DNA of 22,293 nt, from assembly GCA_002717855.1 (NCBI GenBank), contig PBCD01000021.1, forward strand, positions 1-22,293, given 5' to 3'. A model generated the notes under the pieces. It was not told where the DNA came from. It made no database searches and saw nothing but the letters and a program-made list of their open reading frames with translations. This DNA is from Rickettsiales bacterium (GTDB lineage: Bacteria > Pseudomonadota > Alphaproteobacteria > TMED127). Positions within the stretch are counted from its first letter, which is position 1, and each line of letters begins with the position of its first letter. The position numbers and the translations under genes were made by a program. Of this stretch, positions 1-7,756 are shown one piece after another.

Positions 1-1077
1 AAATGTTTTAATATTAAAAATACTACCTTTTTTCTTATTATCAAATAGTGAAATACTTATCAAAATACTCAAAGGGAGATATGAAGGAAAGACATAATGT
101 GGAAGTTTTGTTGAGATTAATTCAAAAATCAAAAAACAAGGAAAAAAACAACAAAATAAAAAAAGTTTTTGTTGATCCCTCATAACAGTTTCTTTAAAAC
201 TAAAAAAATAACTCTTTAAACCGTCTATTAAAAAAATACATCCTGGCCAAAAAAAAATGAATAAAAGAATTGTATAGTAGCCTGGCGGAAATCCGTGAGA
301 TTCTTGACCTGAAGATACTTTTTTGAGCAAGTCATTTACAACTGATTCGTACCAGAAAATTCCACCAGACTTAATGGTGATTATAATGAACCAAGGCAAT
401 ACCAACGTCAGAAAAATCAAATACCCTGCAGGAAAATGAATATATTTAAATACATCGTAACTCCTATTAATTAAGGAAAAAACAATTAAAGGTAAAATGG
501 TAAAAATAATTATAATTGGTCCCTTAATCAAAACACCCATTGCCATTGATATCCAATAAATAGTAATTAGTTTTTTATTTTTTTTTTTTAGATTTTGAAT
601 TGAGCTCAATATTATTAAGTTACAAAGTGATATAAATAAAAACAAAAAACCGTCGGTTTTAGCTTGATGTACCTCGGACATAAAAAGCAATGATGTGGAA
701 AGCAATAAAACTGATAAAATAGCTATTTGATGATTAAATGTCTTTCTACAAAAAAAATAGATCAAGATAATACTTAGAATTAATCCTGCTAAAGAAGGGA
801 TCCTATATGTCCAAATCTTATCATAAGGAGAGGTTCCTAAAAGCTTTGTAAATCCTGCTTGAGCCCAATAGATACCAATTGGTTTTTTATATCGAGCAAC
901 ACCCTCGAGCTGAATATCAATAAAATTTTCAGATTCAATCATATTTTTTGTAGCTGCAGCAAATCTTGATTCATCTCTATCTAATGGAGGAATTAAAAAA
1001 ATTCCTTGTAAAAAAATAACTAATGATATTAAAACAATAAAAAATATTTTAATATCAGACAGTTTTAAATTTTTCAT
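1..1077 (-). CDS. ArnT-like GT39 glycosyltransferase (partial, 3' end outside window)
   Basis: The reading frame is open from an ATG at 1077 to the left edge (359 codons) with no stop, so the C-terminus is missing. The protein starts with a hydrophobic segment (about residues 9-30), then a DRDES motif (33-37) in the first periplasmic loop, then KKPIGIYW (64-71). Both match the catalytic region of ArnT/PMT-type GT39 enzymes. A later KLPHYVFPSYLPL stretch is also typical of ArnT, and many further membrane helices follow. The family moves a sugar from a polyprenyl-phosphate carrier onto lipid A, core or protein at the periplasmic face. The divergent neighbours, a GT2 polyprenyl-phosphate sugar synthase and a LAB_N protein, would supply such a donor. 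The sugar and acceptor cannot be read from the sequence. Seen: motifs and topology. Inferred: envelope glycolipid modification. Confidence 0.85.
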   Translation of the reverse strand, partial: MKNLKLSDIKIFFIVLISLVIFLQGIFLIPPLDRDESRFAAATKNMIESENFIDIQLEGVARYKKPIGIYWAQAGFTKLLGTSPYDKIWTYRIPSLAGLILSIILIYFFCRKTFNHQIAILSVLLLSTSLLFMSEVHQAKTDGFLFLFISLCNLIILSSIQNLKKKNKKLITIYWISMAMGVLIKGPIIIIFTILPLIVFSLINRSYDVFKYIHFPAGYLIFLTLVLPWFIIITIKSGGIFWYESVVNDLLKKVSSGQESHGFPPGYYTILLFIFFWPGCIFLIDGLKSYFFSFKETVMRDQQKLFLFCCFFPCFLIFELISTKLPHYVFPSYLPLSILISISLFDNKKKGSIFNIKTF

Positions 1078-1119
1078 TATTAGAATCCATTCCTACTAAC
1101 TAAATTCACATAATACTTT

Positions 1120-1821
1120 ATGAATCAAGAATTCACCATAATTATTCCAATATACAATGAAAATGATTCTATTTTTAAATTGATTGAAGAAATTAATTTA
1201 GAATTCAGGAGTAAAAATCCTGAAATTATAATTATTGATGATGGCAGTACAGATGACTTTTTTAAAAATTTTTCATATTTAACCTTTCCTAAAAATATTA
1301 CCGTGCAAAGGCATAAAAAGAATTTAGGTAAATGCTATGCAATGCTAACTGGCATAAAAACTGCTAAAAACAACATAGTTGTTTGCATTGATGGGGACGG
1401 ACAAAATCCACCTTCCGAAATTAAAAAGTTAATTAATATATGGTATAATCAAAAAAAAATGTCAAAAAAATTTTTGTTAATTTGTGGTGAAAGAATAAAG
1501 AGAAAAGACAGTTTATTAAAAAAAATTTCTTCAAAATTTGCTAATAAATTAAGAAAGTATTTATTAAATGATCAATGCAACGATACAGCGTGTGCTTTGA
1601 AAGTTTTCAACAAAGAAGATTATCTTTTAATTAATTATTTTAAAAATATGCATAGATTTCTTCCAGCATTATTTATAATGAAAAAAGGAAAAATTATAAA
1701 TGTACCAGTAAAAGATAGACCAAGGGTATCAGGAAAGTCTAAATTTAATTTCCATAATAGATTTTGGATAGGTATCATTGATCTAGTGAAAGTTTGGTTT
1801 TTAATAAATAAAGAGAGGTAA
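1120..1821 (+). CDS. GT2 family polyprenyl-phosphate sugar synthase (DPM1/ArnC-like)
   Basis: A 233-residue GT-A fold glycosyltransferase. Visible motifs are TIIIPIYNE (6-14), IIDDGSTD (38-45), the metal-binding DGDG (91-94), and a C-terminal MHRFLP (177-182) with VPVKDRPR (195-202) and GKSKFNF. This order is diagnostic for dolichol- or undecaprenyl-phosphate sugar synthases, which transfer a sugar from a nucleotide donor to a lipid phosphate at the cytoplasmic face. It lacks the two C-terminal membrane helices of ArnC-type proteins and is about 90 residues shorter, so it should be peripheral. The small membrane protein encoded 2 nt downstream may anchor it (inference). The divergent ArnT-like gene is the likely user of the product. 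No Shine-Dalgarno site precedes the ATG. Confidence 0.88.
   Translation: MNQEFTIIIPIYNENDSIFKLIEEINLEFRSKNPEIIIIDDGSTDDFFKNFSYLTFPKNITVQRHKKNLGKCYAMLTGIKTAKNNIVVCIDGDGQNPPSEIKKLINIWYNQKKMSKKFLLICGERIKRKDSLLKKISSKFANKLRKYLLNDQCNDTACALKVFNKEDYLLINYFKNMHRFLPALFIMKKGKIINVPVKDRPRVSGKSKFNFHNRFWIGIIDLVKVWFLINKER
1813..1818 (+). promoter_or_regulatory. Shine-Dalgarno site for the LAB_N gene
   Basis: GAGAGG lies 5 nt before the ATG at 1824 and sits directly before the stop codon of the GT2 gene. It fixes the LAB_N start and suggests coupled translation. It is one of few clear Shine-Dalgarno sites in this window. Confidence 0.6.
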
Positions 1822-1823
1822 AA

Positions 1824-2129
1824 ATGATTCTAACAGCCAAAATGTGGATTATAATAGGTTTTATTGGGCAAGCTATATTTGCCTCAAGATTTTTGATTCA
1901 ATGGATTGTAAGTGAAAGAGCCTCAAAAAGTATCATTCCAAATATTTTTTGGTGGATAAGTATTATAGGTAGCATTACCCTTTTAAGTTATGCAATTCAT
2001 AAAGAGGATCCTGTTTTTATTGTTGGACAGTCATGTGGTTTTCTGATTTATGCTAGAAACTTATATTTAATTAAAAAAAATAGAATGAGTAAGAAAAAAT
2101 CTGATCCTTCAAAAATAATGAAAATATAA
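1824..2129 (+). CDS. LAB_N (lipid A biosynthesis N-terminal domain) small membrane protein
   Basis: A 101-residue protein with three predicted membrane helices (about 8-28, 41-58, 63-82) and a basic tail. The signature is strong: GQAIFASRFLIQWI (15-28), SERASKS (30-36), a WWISIIGS stretch, and DPVFIVGQSCGFLIYARNL (62-80). These match the LAB_N domain (PF07578), found alone in many proteobacteria next to GT2 and ArnT-like genes. Despite the domain name, its biochemical role is not established. It has a good Shine-Dalgarno site and follows the GT2 gene by 2 nt, so the two are probably co-translated. Inference: a membrane partner of the soluble GT2 enzyme, or a lipid-linked sugar translocator. 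Confidence 0.85.
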   Translation: MILTAKMWIIIGFIGQAIFASRFLIQWIVSERASKSIIPNIFWWISIIGSITLLSYAIHKEDPVFIVGQSCGFLIYARNLYLIKKNRMSKKKSDPSKIMKI

Positions 2130-2130
2130 T

Positions 2131-2733
2131 GTGAAAAAATATAAAGAGATTCATAAGTATCTATTGAAGAAATCAGAAAAAATTTATCCGATTTTTAAAC
2201 TAATAAAATCAAATGGTGTTTTGACAATTGAAAGAGAAGAAATCTCTTTTTTTGACTTTTTAGTAAAAACTATAATTTCCCAACAAATATCATCAAAGGC
2301 GGCAAATAGCATTTGGAATAGAGTTCTTTGTATGTCTAAAAGTAATAATATTAAAATCAATAAACTTTTCGAACAAAAAAACTGTGAAAAGATTTTAAAT
2401 GAAATAGGAATCTCAACTCGAAAATTTAGTTATTTAAAGAACATTTATGATGAGCTGCTGAGTGGTGGATTAAAAGAAAAAGGTCTCAAAAATCTAGAAT
2501 TTAACAAATTTAGAAAAATTGTTAAGTCTTATAAAGGAATAGGCGACTGGACATGCCATATGATCAGTATATTTTATTTTGGTCACACAAACATCTGGCC
2601 AAAAAGTGATCTAGTCATTAAAAAATTTATTAATGAAATTAATGATGCTATTCCTGAACCAATTGATCTAGAAAGAGAATTTTCTCCTTATTTATCAGTA
2701 TTGGCTATTCATATATGGAAACACTATGACTAA
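2131..2733 (+). CDS. AlkA-like DNA-3-methyladenine glycosylase II (HhH-GPD)
   Basis: A 200-residue helix-hairpin-helix glycosylase that removes alkylated bases in base excision repair. FLVKTIISQQISSKAA (43-58) is the conserved N-terminal HhH-GPD block. YKGIGDWTCHMI (134-145) is the hairpin, matching the family pattern GIGxWTA. The catalytic Asp is D160 in WPKSDLVIKK. The length fits the compact bacterial AlkA forms without the extra N-terminal domain of the E. coli enzyme. The start is GTG at 2131, 1 nt after the LAB_N stop; no in-frame ATG occurs before the first conserved block, so GTG is preferred. Its stop overlaps the stop of the convergent HemY-like gene by 4 nt. Functional link to the glycolipid genes is not implied; it looks like simple compaction. 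Confidence 0.88.
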   Translation: MKKYKEIHKYLLKKSEKIYPIFKLIKSNGVLTIEREEISFFDFLVKTIISQQISSKAANSIWNRVLCMSKSNNIKINKLFEQKNCEKILNEIGISTRKFSYLKNIYDELLSGGLKEKGLKNLEFNKFRKIVKSYKGIGDWTCHMISIFYFGHTNIWPKSDLVIKKFINEINDAIPEPIDLEREFSPYLSVLAIHIWKHYD

Positions 2734-3992
2734 AAAAGTTCATTAAATTTAATTTCTTTTTGATTAATATTAATGCTTTTTGGCCAAGATATCTTTCCTA
2801 TTTCATGACAATTATCACATATCAATTGCCACTTATTGTAATTCTTTCCACAGACACAATTCCATTGGGGAGCCTTAATTGGATTTTTTGGCAAATTTGG
2901 GATACTTATGCGACTACTTTTCTCTTCAAGTTTTTTCCATAAATCAATAATCCTATCATCCCAATTTTCTACTTTTATTTTTTCTAAATAGTTTTTTGTT
3001 TCTCCCCATAAAGAAGCTTTATAGGCAGCATATGCAATAGCTAATTTAGTTTCATCATGTTTAATAAATTTTATTAGGGTTTTTTTTAATAATTTATATC
3101 TCCTCAAATATGATTTCACATCATTATTTTTAGAACTAAAAAATTGTTTAACTAAACCTTGATACAATAAATTATTCCAGGATCCTGAGAGTATTCTGAT
3201 AGCCTTTTTTTCTTCATTGTTTTCTATATAAAATTTTATAGATTCTGAAATGACAGGAATAAAATTTTTTGAATCCTCCCATATATTCTCTGGACTAGCT
3301 CCTGATTTTACAAGAAAACCAGCTCTATTATTTGTTAATCTTTCGTTATTAGCTTTTGTATCTTCTAAAATACTCGCAGCTTGTTTCCATTTACCATTTT
3401 TGGCTAATAATCTAGATAAGTTTTCCCTGATCCAAAGATTTTTTGGTTGAAGATTAAATGCTTGTTCTAAGTATTTTATTGCATTTTTATCGTCTTTCTC
3501 TTTCATATAAATATTACCTAATCCCTTCATTCCTAAAAACTTAGCTTCAGGAATTTTTATTAACAACTCGTTATACTTTTTCGCCTCTATCATGTTATTT
3601 TTCATTAAAGAAATTTGTGATAAAATATATGAGGTGAAAACTGAATTTCCTAAATATTTTTTAAGTTTTCTAGCGTTCATTTCAATTTTTTTAATATCAT
3701 TTATTGCTATACTTTTTGTTAGATCTGTTAAAACTTTATTGCTTTGACTGAGTAGTTTTTGATTTTTTGTAGCTTTAAACTCCTTTGGTATTAAAGTAAT
3801 TTTTTTATAAACTAATGTAAGAACTATTATCAAACAAAAAAATATTGCTAATAAAATTACAAGAAAAAACATTGAAGTTTCAATAAAGTAATTTTTCCAG
3901 AGGATTTTTACTTGACCAGGATAATTGGATAACCAAATAATTGGTAATATAATTAATAAAACTGTTAAAAAAAATTTTATAATTTTAAACAT
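2730..3992 (-). CDS. HemY-like TPR membrane protein (HemY_N family)
   Basis: A 420-residue inner-membrane protein with two N-terminal helices (about 3-22 and 41-62). Between them lies WLSNYPGQVKILWKNYFIET (20-39), the HemY_N signature (PF07219). A TPR region follows, with a clear repeat near 153-190 (GLGNIYMKEKDDKNAIKYLE) and another near 192-212. The C-terminus carries four cysteines (C379, C381, C392, C395) in a zinc-ribbon-like tail between conserved tryptophans. It is the last gene of the hemC-hemD-mic60-hemY series; its ATG overlaps the upstream stop by one base (TAATG), so translation is probably coupled. HemY proteins are named from their position in heme operons; a catalytic role is unproven, and scaffolding is likelier. 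This is not the protoporphyrinogen oxidase also called HemY. Confidence 0.85.
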   Translation of the reverse strand: MFKIIKFFLTVLLIILPIIWLSNYPGQVKILWKNYFIETSMFFLVILLAIFFCLIIVLTLVYKKITLIPKEFKATKNQKLLSQSNKVLTDLTKSIAINDIKKIEMNARKLKKYLGNSVFTSYILSQISLMKNNMIEAKKYNELLIKIPEAKFLGMKGLGNIYMKEKDDKNAIKYLEQAFNLQPKNLWIRENLSRLLAKNGKWKQAASILEDTKANNERLTNNRAGFLVKSGASPENIWEDSKNFIPVISESIKFYIENNEEKKAIRILSGSWNNLLYQGLVKQFFSSKNNDVKSYLRRYKLLKKTLIKFIKHDETKLAIAYAAYKASLWGETKNYLEKIKVENWDDRIIDLWKKLEEKSSRISIPNLPKNPIKAPQWNCVCGKNYNKWQLICDNCHEIGKISWPKSININQKEIKFNELF

Positions 3993-5008
3993 TAAATTTT
4001 TATTAGGCTCTCTAAAATCTCTTCTTCTAATTTTTGAAGATTTTCATTAAAAATTATAAGTTCATTAATTTTTTCTAAAATCATTTCAAGTTCGTAAGTA
4101 AGAGGCGAAGAAATTTCCTCAAGATTGGTTTTTGCTCCCCTTAAATCATTCAACAATAATCTAGATCTAGTATCCATCAAAGAATTTACTATCTCAAACC
4201 GTCCATCATTATTAATATTTGCATAATCATTTAAATCTTTAGACTGGTCTATTTTTTTTATTTTAAAATTAGTATCAATAAAATTCATTAAATTTTTTTT
4301 AAAACTGTCCTTAGACTTAATAGCTTGCTGCCAATTTGAATCTGAAAAAACTTTATCTGAAGTATTTAAATTTATCGAATTAAATTGATGAATTAAATCA
4401 TCAAGTTTAATTATCAACTTAACTTTGTTTAAAGGAGCTCTATCAATTGATTCAAAATATTGTAAAAGAATTGTAATATTTTCATTTTTAAGAAAGTATG
4501 ATTTTAGAAATTTTAATTCTTTATTTATAAACCCATCAGAAAGTAACTTTTTATTTAGCAACAATAAGTTTAAATAAACTTTATTTAATAATAAAAATTT
4601 TGTTTTTTCACTAGGATTAATACTACTTTGAAGTGGCAAATTCTCAATTAGTTTCTGCAAGTTGCTAATTTTATTTTCTAAACTATTTATTTTTTCTTTG
4701 TTGTCATCATTTTTCTTTTCTAGAATTTGGTGTTGCAAATCTCTTTCTTTAACTATACCCATAATTTCATTGTTGTCTAAATTTTCAGCTTCATAATCAA
4801 TTTCGGAAATTTTAGAGGATTCATTCTGCTTGCTTAAAAAAAAAGTATTTTTTAAACCATTAAAAAATTTATCGTCTAAAAAAAGAAAAAAAATTATGAA
4901 TAACAATGGTACCATTAAAAGAATTAGCCAAAATATGGATTTTTTATTCTTGTATTCAGATTTCTTTAATTCTATATAATCTGCATCTTTTGATCTCTTA
5001 TTATTCAT
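3992..5008 (-). CDS. Mic60/mitofilin-like inner-membrane protein
   Basis: A 338-residue protein with a charged cytoplasmic head, one membrane helix (about 24-44), a coiled-coil rich in Lys, Glu and Asn (about 85-125), and a helical C-terminal domain (about 135-335) with pairs of Leu-rich helices. This architecture and the position between hemD and hemY are those of alphaproteobacterial Mic60 homologues (COG4223), the bacterial relatives of the mitochondrial MICOS subunit that shapes cristae. Family members bend the inner membrane and contact the outer membrane. Sequence identity in this family is low, so the call rests on architecture plus synteny. It starts 13 nt after hemD and overlaps the HemY-like start by one base. 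Confidence 0.75.
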   Translation of the reverse strand: MNNKRSKDADYIELKKSEYKNKKSIFWLILLMVPLLFIIFFLFLDDKFFNGLKNTFFLSKQNESSKISEIDYEAENLDNNEIMGIVKERDLQHQILEKKNDDNKEKINSLENKISNLQKLIENLPLQSSINPSEKTKFLLLNKVYLNLLLLNKKLLSDGFINKELKFLKSYFLKNENITILLQYFESIDRAPLNKVKLIIKLDDLIHQFNSINLNTSDKVFSDSNWQQAIKSKDSFKKNLMNFIDTNFKIKKIDQSKDLNDYANINNDGRFEIVNSLMDTRSRLLLNDLRGAKTNLEEISSPLTYELEMILEKINELIIFNENLQKLEEEILESLIKI

Positions 5009-5021
5009 TCTCTTAATGCTT

Positions 5022-5735
5022 TCATTCTTTTTTAAAGTTTGACAATTCTTTTATAAAGCATAACTCATTTGGTTGTTCTGCTATAATAATTTTTTTAAAT
5101 ATTAAATCTCCTAAATACTTTCTAATTGAATCACTCAACAGGATTAAATTTTTATTTTTGCAATCTTCTATGTAATTTTCTCTTTGAATTAGTTCAAAAA
5201 ATGATTCAGCAGTCTTGGACGAAAAAATTGTGACTATTCCACTTTCTTGTTTTATAAATTCATTAAATTTTTTGGGATCAACATTTTTTTTTTCCACTTT
5301 ATATGAAATTATTTTTTTATAATTACTACCCTGCTTTTTAAAAAAATTTTCTAGAGCATTGTTTGCAAAGTTCGATGTTGGGTGGAATACTCTAAGTTTT
5401 TTATTTTTAAACTTTGTAGAAAATAATCTTATTAAATCTAAAGATCCACCATTAGATCTGATTACGTTTTTATAACCAAGCTTGATTGATTTTTCATATG
5501 TCCCTGGTCCTATTGTAATAACATCTTTGTAACTTATTATTTTTGGATTAATTGATTTTAAAGAATTCTTACTTGTAAAGATAATCAAATCATATTGAGT
5601 AAGATAATATTTTCTTTTGATTTCCAAAAATTTTATTTCAATCAAGGGAGCCAAATATGTAGAGAAATTAAAATCTTTTAGCTTAGTTTCCAATCTTTTT
5701 GAATCATCTAAAGGTCTTGTTAATAATAACTTCAT
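5022..5735 (-). CDS. hemD: uroporphyrinogen-III synthase
   Basis: A 237-residue enzyme that cyclises hydroxymethylbilane, with inversion of ring D, to uroporphyrinogen III. This class diverges strongly, but the landmarks are present: LLTRP (4-8) at the N-terminus, DLIIFTSKNSL (49-59), ITIGPGT (73-79), and FSSKTAESF (171-179) in the second lobe. Length is normal for the family. It lies 3 nt downstream of hemC, which makes its substrate, and 13 nt upstream of the Mic60-like gene, so the genes almost certainly share a transcript. The stretch before the ATG has no evident Shine-Dalgarno site. Confidence 0.9.
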   Translation of the reverse strand: MKLLLTRPLDDSKRLETKLKDFNFSTYLAPLIEIKFLEIKRKYYLTQYDLIIFTSKNSLKSINPKIISYKDVITIGPGTYEKSIKLGYKNVIRSNGGSLDLIRLFSTKFKNKKLRVFHPTSNFANNALENFFKKQGSNYKKIISYKVEKKNVDPKKFNEFIKQESGIVTIFSSKTAESFFELIQRENYIEDCKNKNLILLSDSIRKYLGDLIFKKIIIAEQPNELCFIKELSNFKKE

Positions 5736-5738
5736 ATA

Positions 5739-6659
5739 TTATAGCGTTTCAGAACATTTTTTTCCTAAATTATAACATTTTGTCTTACAATTTTTAATTT
5801 CTAACATGATTTTTCCCGTCTTTATTTCCTTGCCTAATAGATCCGACCCAAAATATCTAAACTGAATTTTCTTTTCCCTGTTATAGTATAATACCTTTGC
5901 AATTGCTCCAACTGGTGTTTTACATGATCCATCAAACCCTGTTAAAAAACTTCTTTCACATTCTACCTCTAACTTTGTGGTTAAATTTGAAATTTCTTTT
6001 ATTAATGATTTTAATTCTTTGTCATTTTCTCTTACAACTAGTGCAATTGCTCCTTGTCCGATAGCTGGAACAAACAAATTAGTACGAATTGGGTTTACAT
6101 CTTTAGATATGCCTAATCTTTTTAAACCAGCCATTGCCAATAAAATTCCATCGTATTCACCTCTATATAATTTTTTTATCCTAGTTTCTACGTTTCCTCT
6201 TATGATTTTAATTTTTATATCTGGTCTTATTTGTTTGAGTTGTATCTCTCTTCTTATTGAAGAAGAACCTATAATTGAATTAGTTTTCAAGGATTTTAAA
6301 CTATTGCCTTTGGCACAAACTAAAGCATCTCTGCAATCTTCTCTTTTTAAATAACCGGCAATTATTAATCCATTGGGCAATTTGTAAGGTAGATCCTTTA
6401 ATGAGTGAACAGCTATATCGACATTATTAGATAATTGCGCTTCGTCTATCTCTTTAGTAAAAAGTCCCTTGTCTCCGTATGCTGAAATTTTTTTTTTTTG
6501 AAGCTTATCCCCAGTTGTCTTAATAAAGACTTCTTGAATATTATAATTTTCAATTATTTTACCTTTTTTGAGTAGTTCTTTTTTGAATATTTTTACCTGT
6601 GTTCGAGCTAATAAACTATCTCTTGAACCAATTATTATTTTTTTTTGAACACTTAACAT
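5739..6659 (-). CDS. hemC: porphobilinogen deaminase (hydroxymethylbilane synthase)
   Basis: A 306-residue cytosolic enzyme that polymerises four porphobilinogens into hydroxymethylbilane for heme and related tetrapyrroles. Visible features are the N-terminal IIGSRDSLLARTQ (9-21), GDKGLFTKEID (62-72), HSLKDLP with the catalytic Asp89 (85-91), the substrate-binding arginines in GSSSIRRE (131-138), RGNVETR (154-160), and the dipyrromethane-cofactor Cys246 in GFDGSCKTPVG (241-251). Length is normal. It heads the hem operon and is divergent from tsaD across 65 bases that should hold both promoters. A 12-base T run on the plus strand (6488-6499) encodes the lysines at 55-57; such a run may cause polymerase slippage. 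Confidence 0.97.
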   Translation of the reverse strand: MLSVQKKIIIGSRDSLLARTQVKIFKKELLKKGKIIENYNIQEVFIKTTGDKLQKKKISAYGDKGLFTKEIDEAQLSNNVDIAVHSLKDLPYKLPNGLIIAGYLKREDCRDALVCAKGNSLKSLKTNSIIGSSSIRREIQLKQIRPDIKIKIIRGNVETRIKKLYRGEYDGILLAMAGLKRLGISKDVNPIRTNLFVPAIGQGAIALVVRENDKELKSLIKEISNLTTKLEVECERSFLTGFDGSCKTPVGAIAKVLYYNREKKIQFRYFGSDLLGKEIKTGKIMLEIKNCKTKCYNLGKKCSETL

Positions 6660-6688
6660 TTGTTAAAATATTATTACGATAGTATTCT
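6660..6688 (+). promoter_or_regulatory. candidate sigma70-type promoter for tsaD
   Basis: TTGTTA (6660-6665) and TATTCT (6683-6688) are separated by exactly 17 bases, lie in the divergent hemC/tsaD gap, and place a start site near 6695, about 30 bases before the tsaD ATG. The -10 matches the consensus at 4 of 6 positions. In such AT-rich sequence chance matches are common, so this is only a candidate. The hemC promoter must occupy the same gap on the other strand, but I could not choose one. Confidence 0.3.
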
Positions 6689-6724
6689 AAAATCTATGGA
6701 TAAATTAAAAGTATTAAAGTAAGT

Positions 6725-7756
6725 ATGTTAGTTCTTGGGATTGAAACTAGTTGTGATGAAACGGCAGTATCATTAGTAAAAAAAAATAAACGCAAATTTG
6801 GAGGAAAAGTGATTAATGAGATAGTCCTTTCTCAAACAAAAGAACATTCAGTTTTTGGTGGAGTTGTCCCAGAAATTTCCTCAAGAGAACATATTCGAAG
6901 CCTTAAAAAAATTACACAAACTATTCTTAAAAAATCAAATATCAATGTTTCTGAGATCGATGCATTCGCCGCGACATGTGGACCAGGTTTAAACGGTGGG
7001 CTTCTTATTGGATCTAACTTTGCAAAGTCTTTATCTATTGGTTTAAATAAACCTTTTTTTGCAATTAATCATCTTCAAGCTCATATTTTAGTTTCGAGAG
7101 TTACTGAAAAAATTGAATTCCCTTTCCTTGTCCTTTTGATTTCTGGTGGGCATACACAGTTAGTTATTGCCAAAGCCTACAATAGTTTTGAAATAATTGG
7201 TGAAACAATTGATGATGCTGTTGGAGAAGCATTTGATAAAACTGCAAAAATACTTGGACTAGGATATCCTGGAGGGCCAGAAATTGAGGTGCTAGCAAAA
7301 AAGAGCAAAAGAAAAAATATTGTTTTATTACCAAGACCAATGATTAAAAAAAAAAATTTAGACTTCTCATTTTCTGGTTTAAAAACAGCTATTAGAAGAA
7401 AAGTAGAAAAAAAAACTTCAAAAGACTTTTCTATTGATCTTGCTTACAGCTTTCAATTAGCTGTTAGTGATTGTCTTATTGATAGATGTAATGGGGGAAT
7501 AAATAAATTTTTAAAAGAGTTTGGAAAAGGTTATTTTTTAATGGCTGGAGGGGTTGCGTCAAACAAATACTTAAGAAAGAAAATAGCAGAACTTTGTACC
7601 AAAAAAGGTATGACTTTTTTTGCACCTAATCCAAAACTATGCATTGATAATGCATCAATGATTGCTTGGACTGCGATAGAAAGGATAGTCAATGGAGAAA
7701 GTGGTGACTCCATAAGATTTTTACCAAACCCAAGGTGGTCAATAAATGAATTATAA
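6725..7756 (+). CDS. tsaD: tRNA threonylcarbamoyl transferase subunit TsaD
   Basis: A 343-residue ASKHA-fold enzyme that, with TsaB and TsaE, places threonylcarbamoyl on A37 of ANN-decoding tRNAs. The metal-binding residues are visible: H116 and H120 in NHLQAH (115-120) and D308 in CIDNASMIAW (306-315). ATP-site motifs include GIETSCDET (5-13), SGGHTQLV (140-147), FSFSGLKTA (214-222) and MAGGVASN (273-280). Length is normal. The 3' end overlaps the gpsA start by 11 nt, so the pair is probably translationally coupled. The hemC-divergent tsaD-gpsA arrangement is common in Alphaproteobacteria. An 11-base A run at 7346-7356 lies within the gene. Confidence 0.97.
   Translation: MLVLGIETSCDETAVSLVKKNKRKFGGKVINEIVLSQTKEHSVFGGVVPEISSREHIRSLKKITQTILKKSNINVSEIDAFAATCGPGLNGGLLIGSNFAKSLSIGLNKPFFAINHLQAHILVSRVTEKIEFPFLVLLISGGHTQLVIAKAYNSFEIIGETIDDAVGEAFDKTAKILGLGYPGGPEIEVLAKKSKRKNIVLLPRPMIKKKNLDFSFSGLKTAIRRKVEKKTSKDFSIDLAYSFQLAVSDCLIDRCNGGINKFLKEFGKGYFLMAGGVASNKYLRKKIAELCTKKGMTFFAPNPKLCIDNASMIAWTAIERIVNGESGDSIRFLPNPRWSINEL

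Noticed and set aside
2131..2733. The glycosylase as endonuclease III or MutY
   Set aside because: No C-terminal four-cysteine iron-sulfur loop is present; the hairpin and the WPKSD region fit the AlkA group.
2730..3992. HemY-like gene as protoporphyrinogen oxidase
   Set aside because: The FAD-dependent oxidase named HemY in Bacillus has an N-terminal dinucleotide-binding motif. This protein has two membrane helices and TPRs and no such motif.
5977..6354. A 125-codon open frame on the plus strand opposite hemC
   Set aside because: It mirrors the conserved part of hemC and has no recognisable domain; hemC is certain.
6695..6703. A DnaA-box-like 9-mer (TTATCCATA on the minus strand) between hemC and tsaD, considered as part of a replication origin
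   Set aside because: A single near-match is expected by chance at this base composition. There is no cluster of boxes, no unwinding element and no dnaA or parAB nearby.
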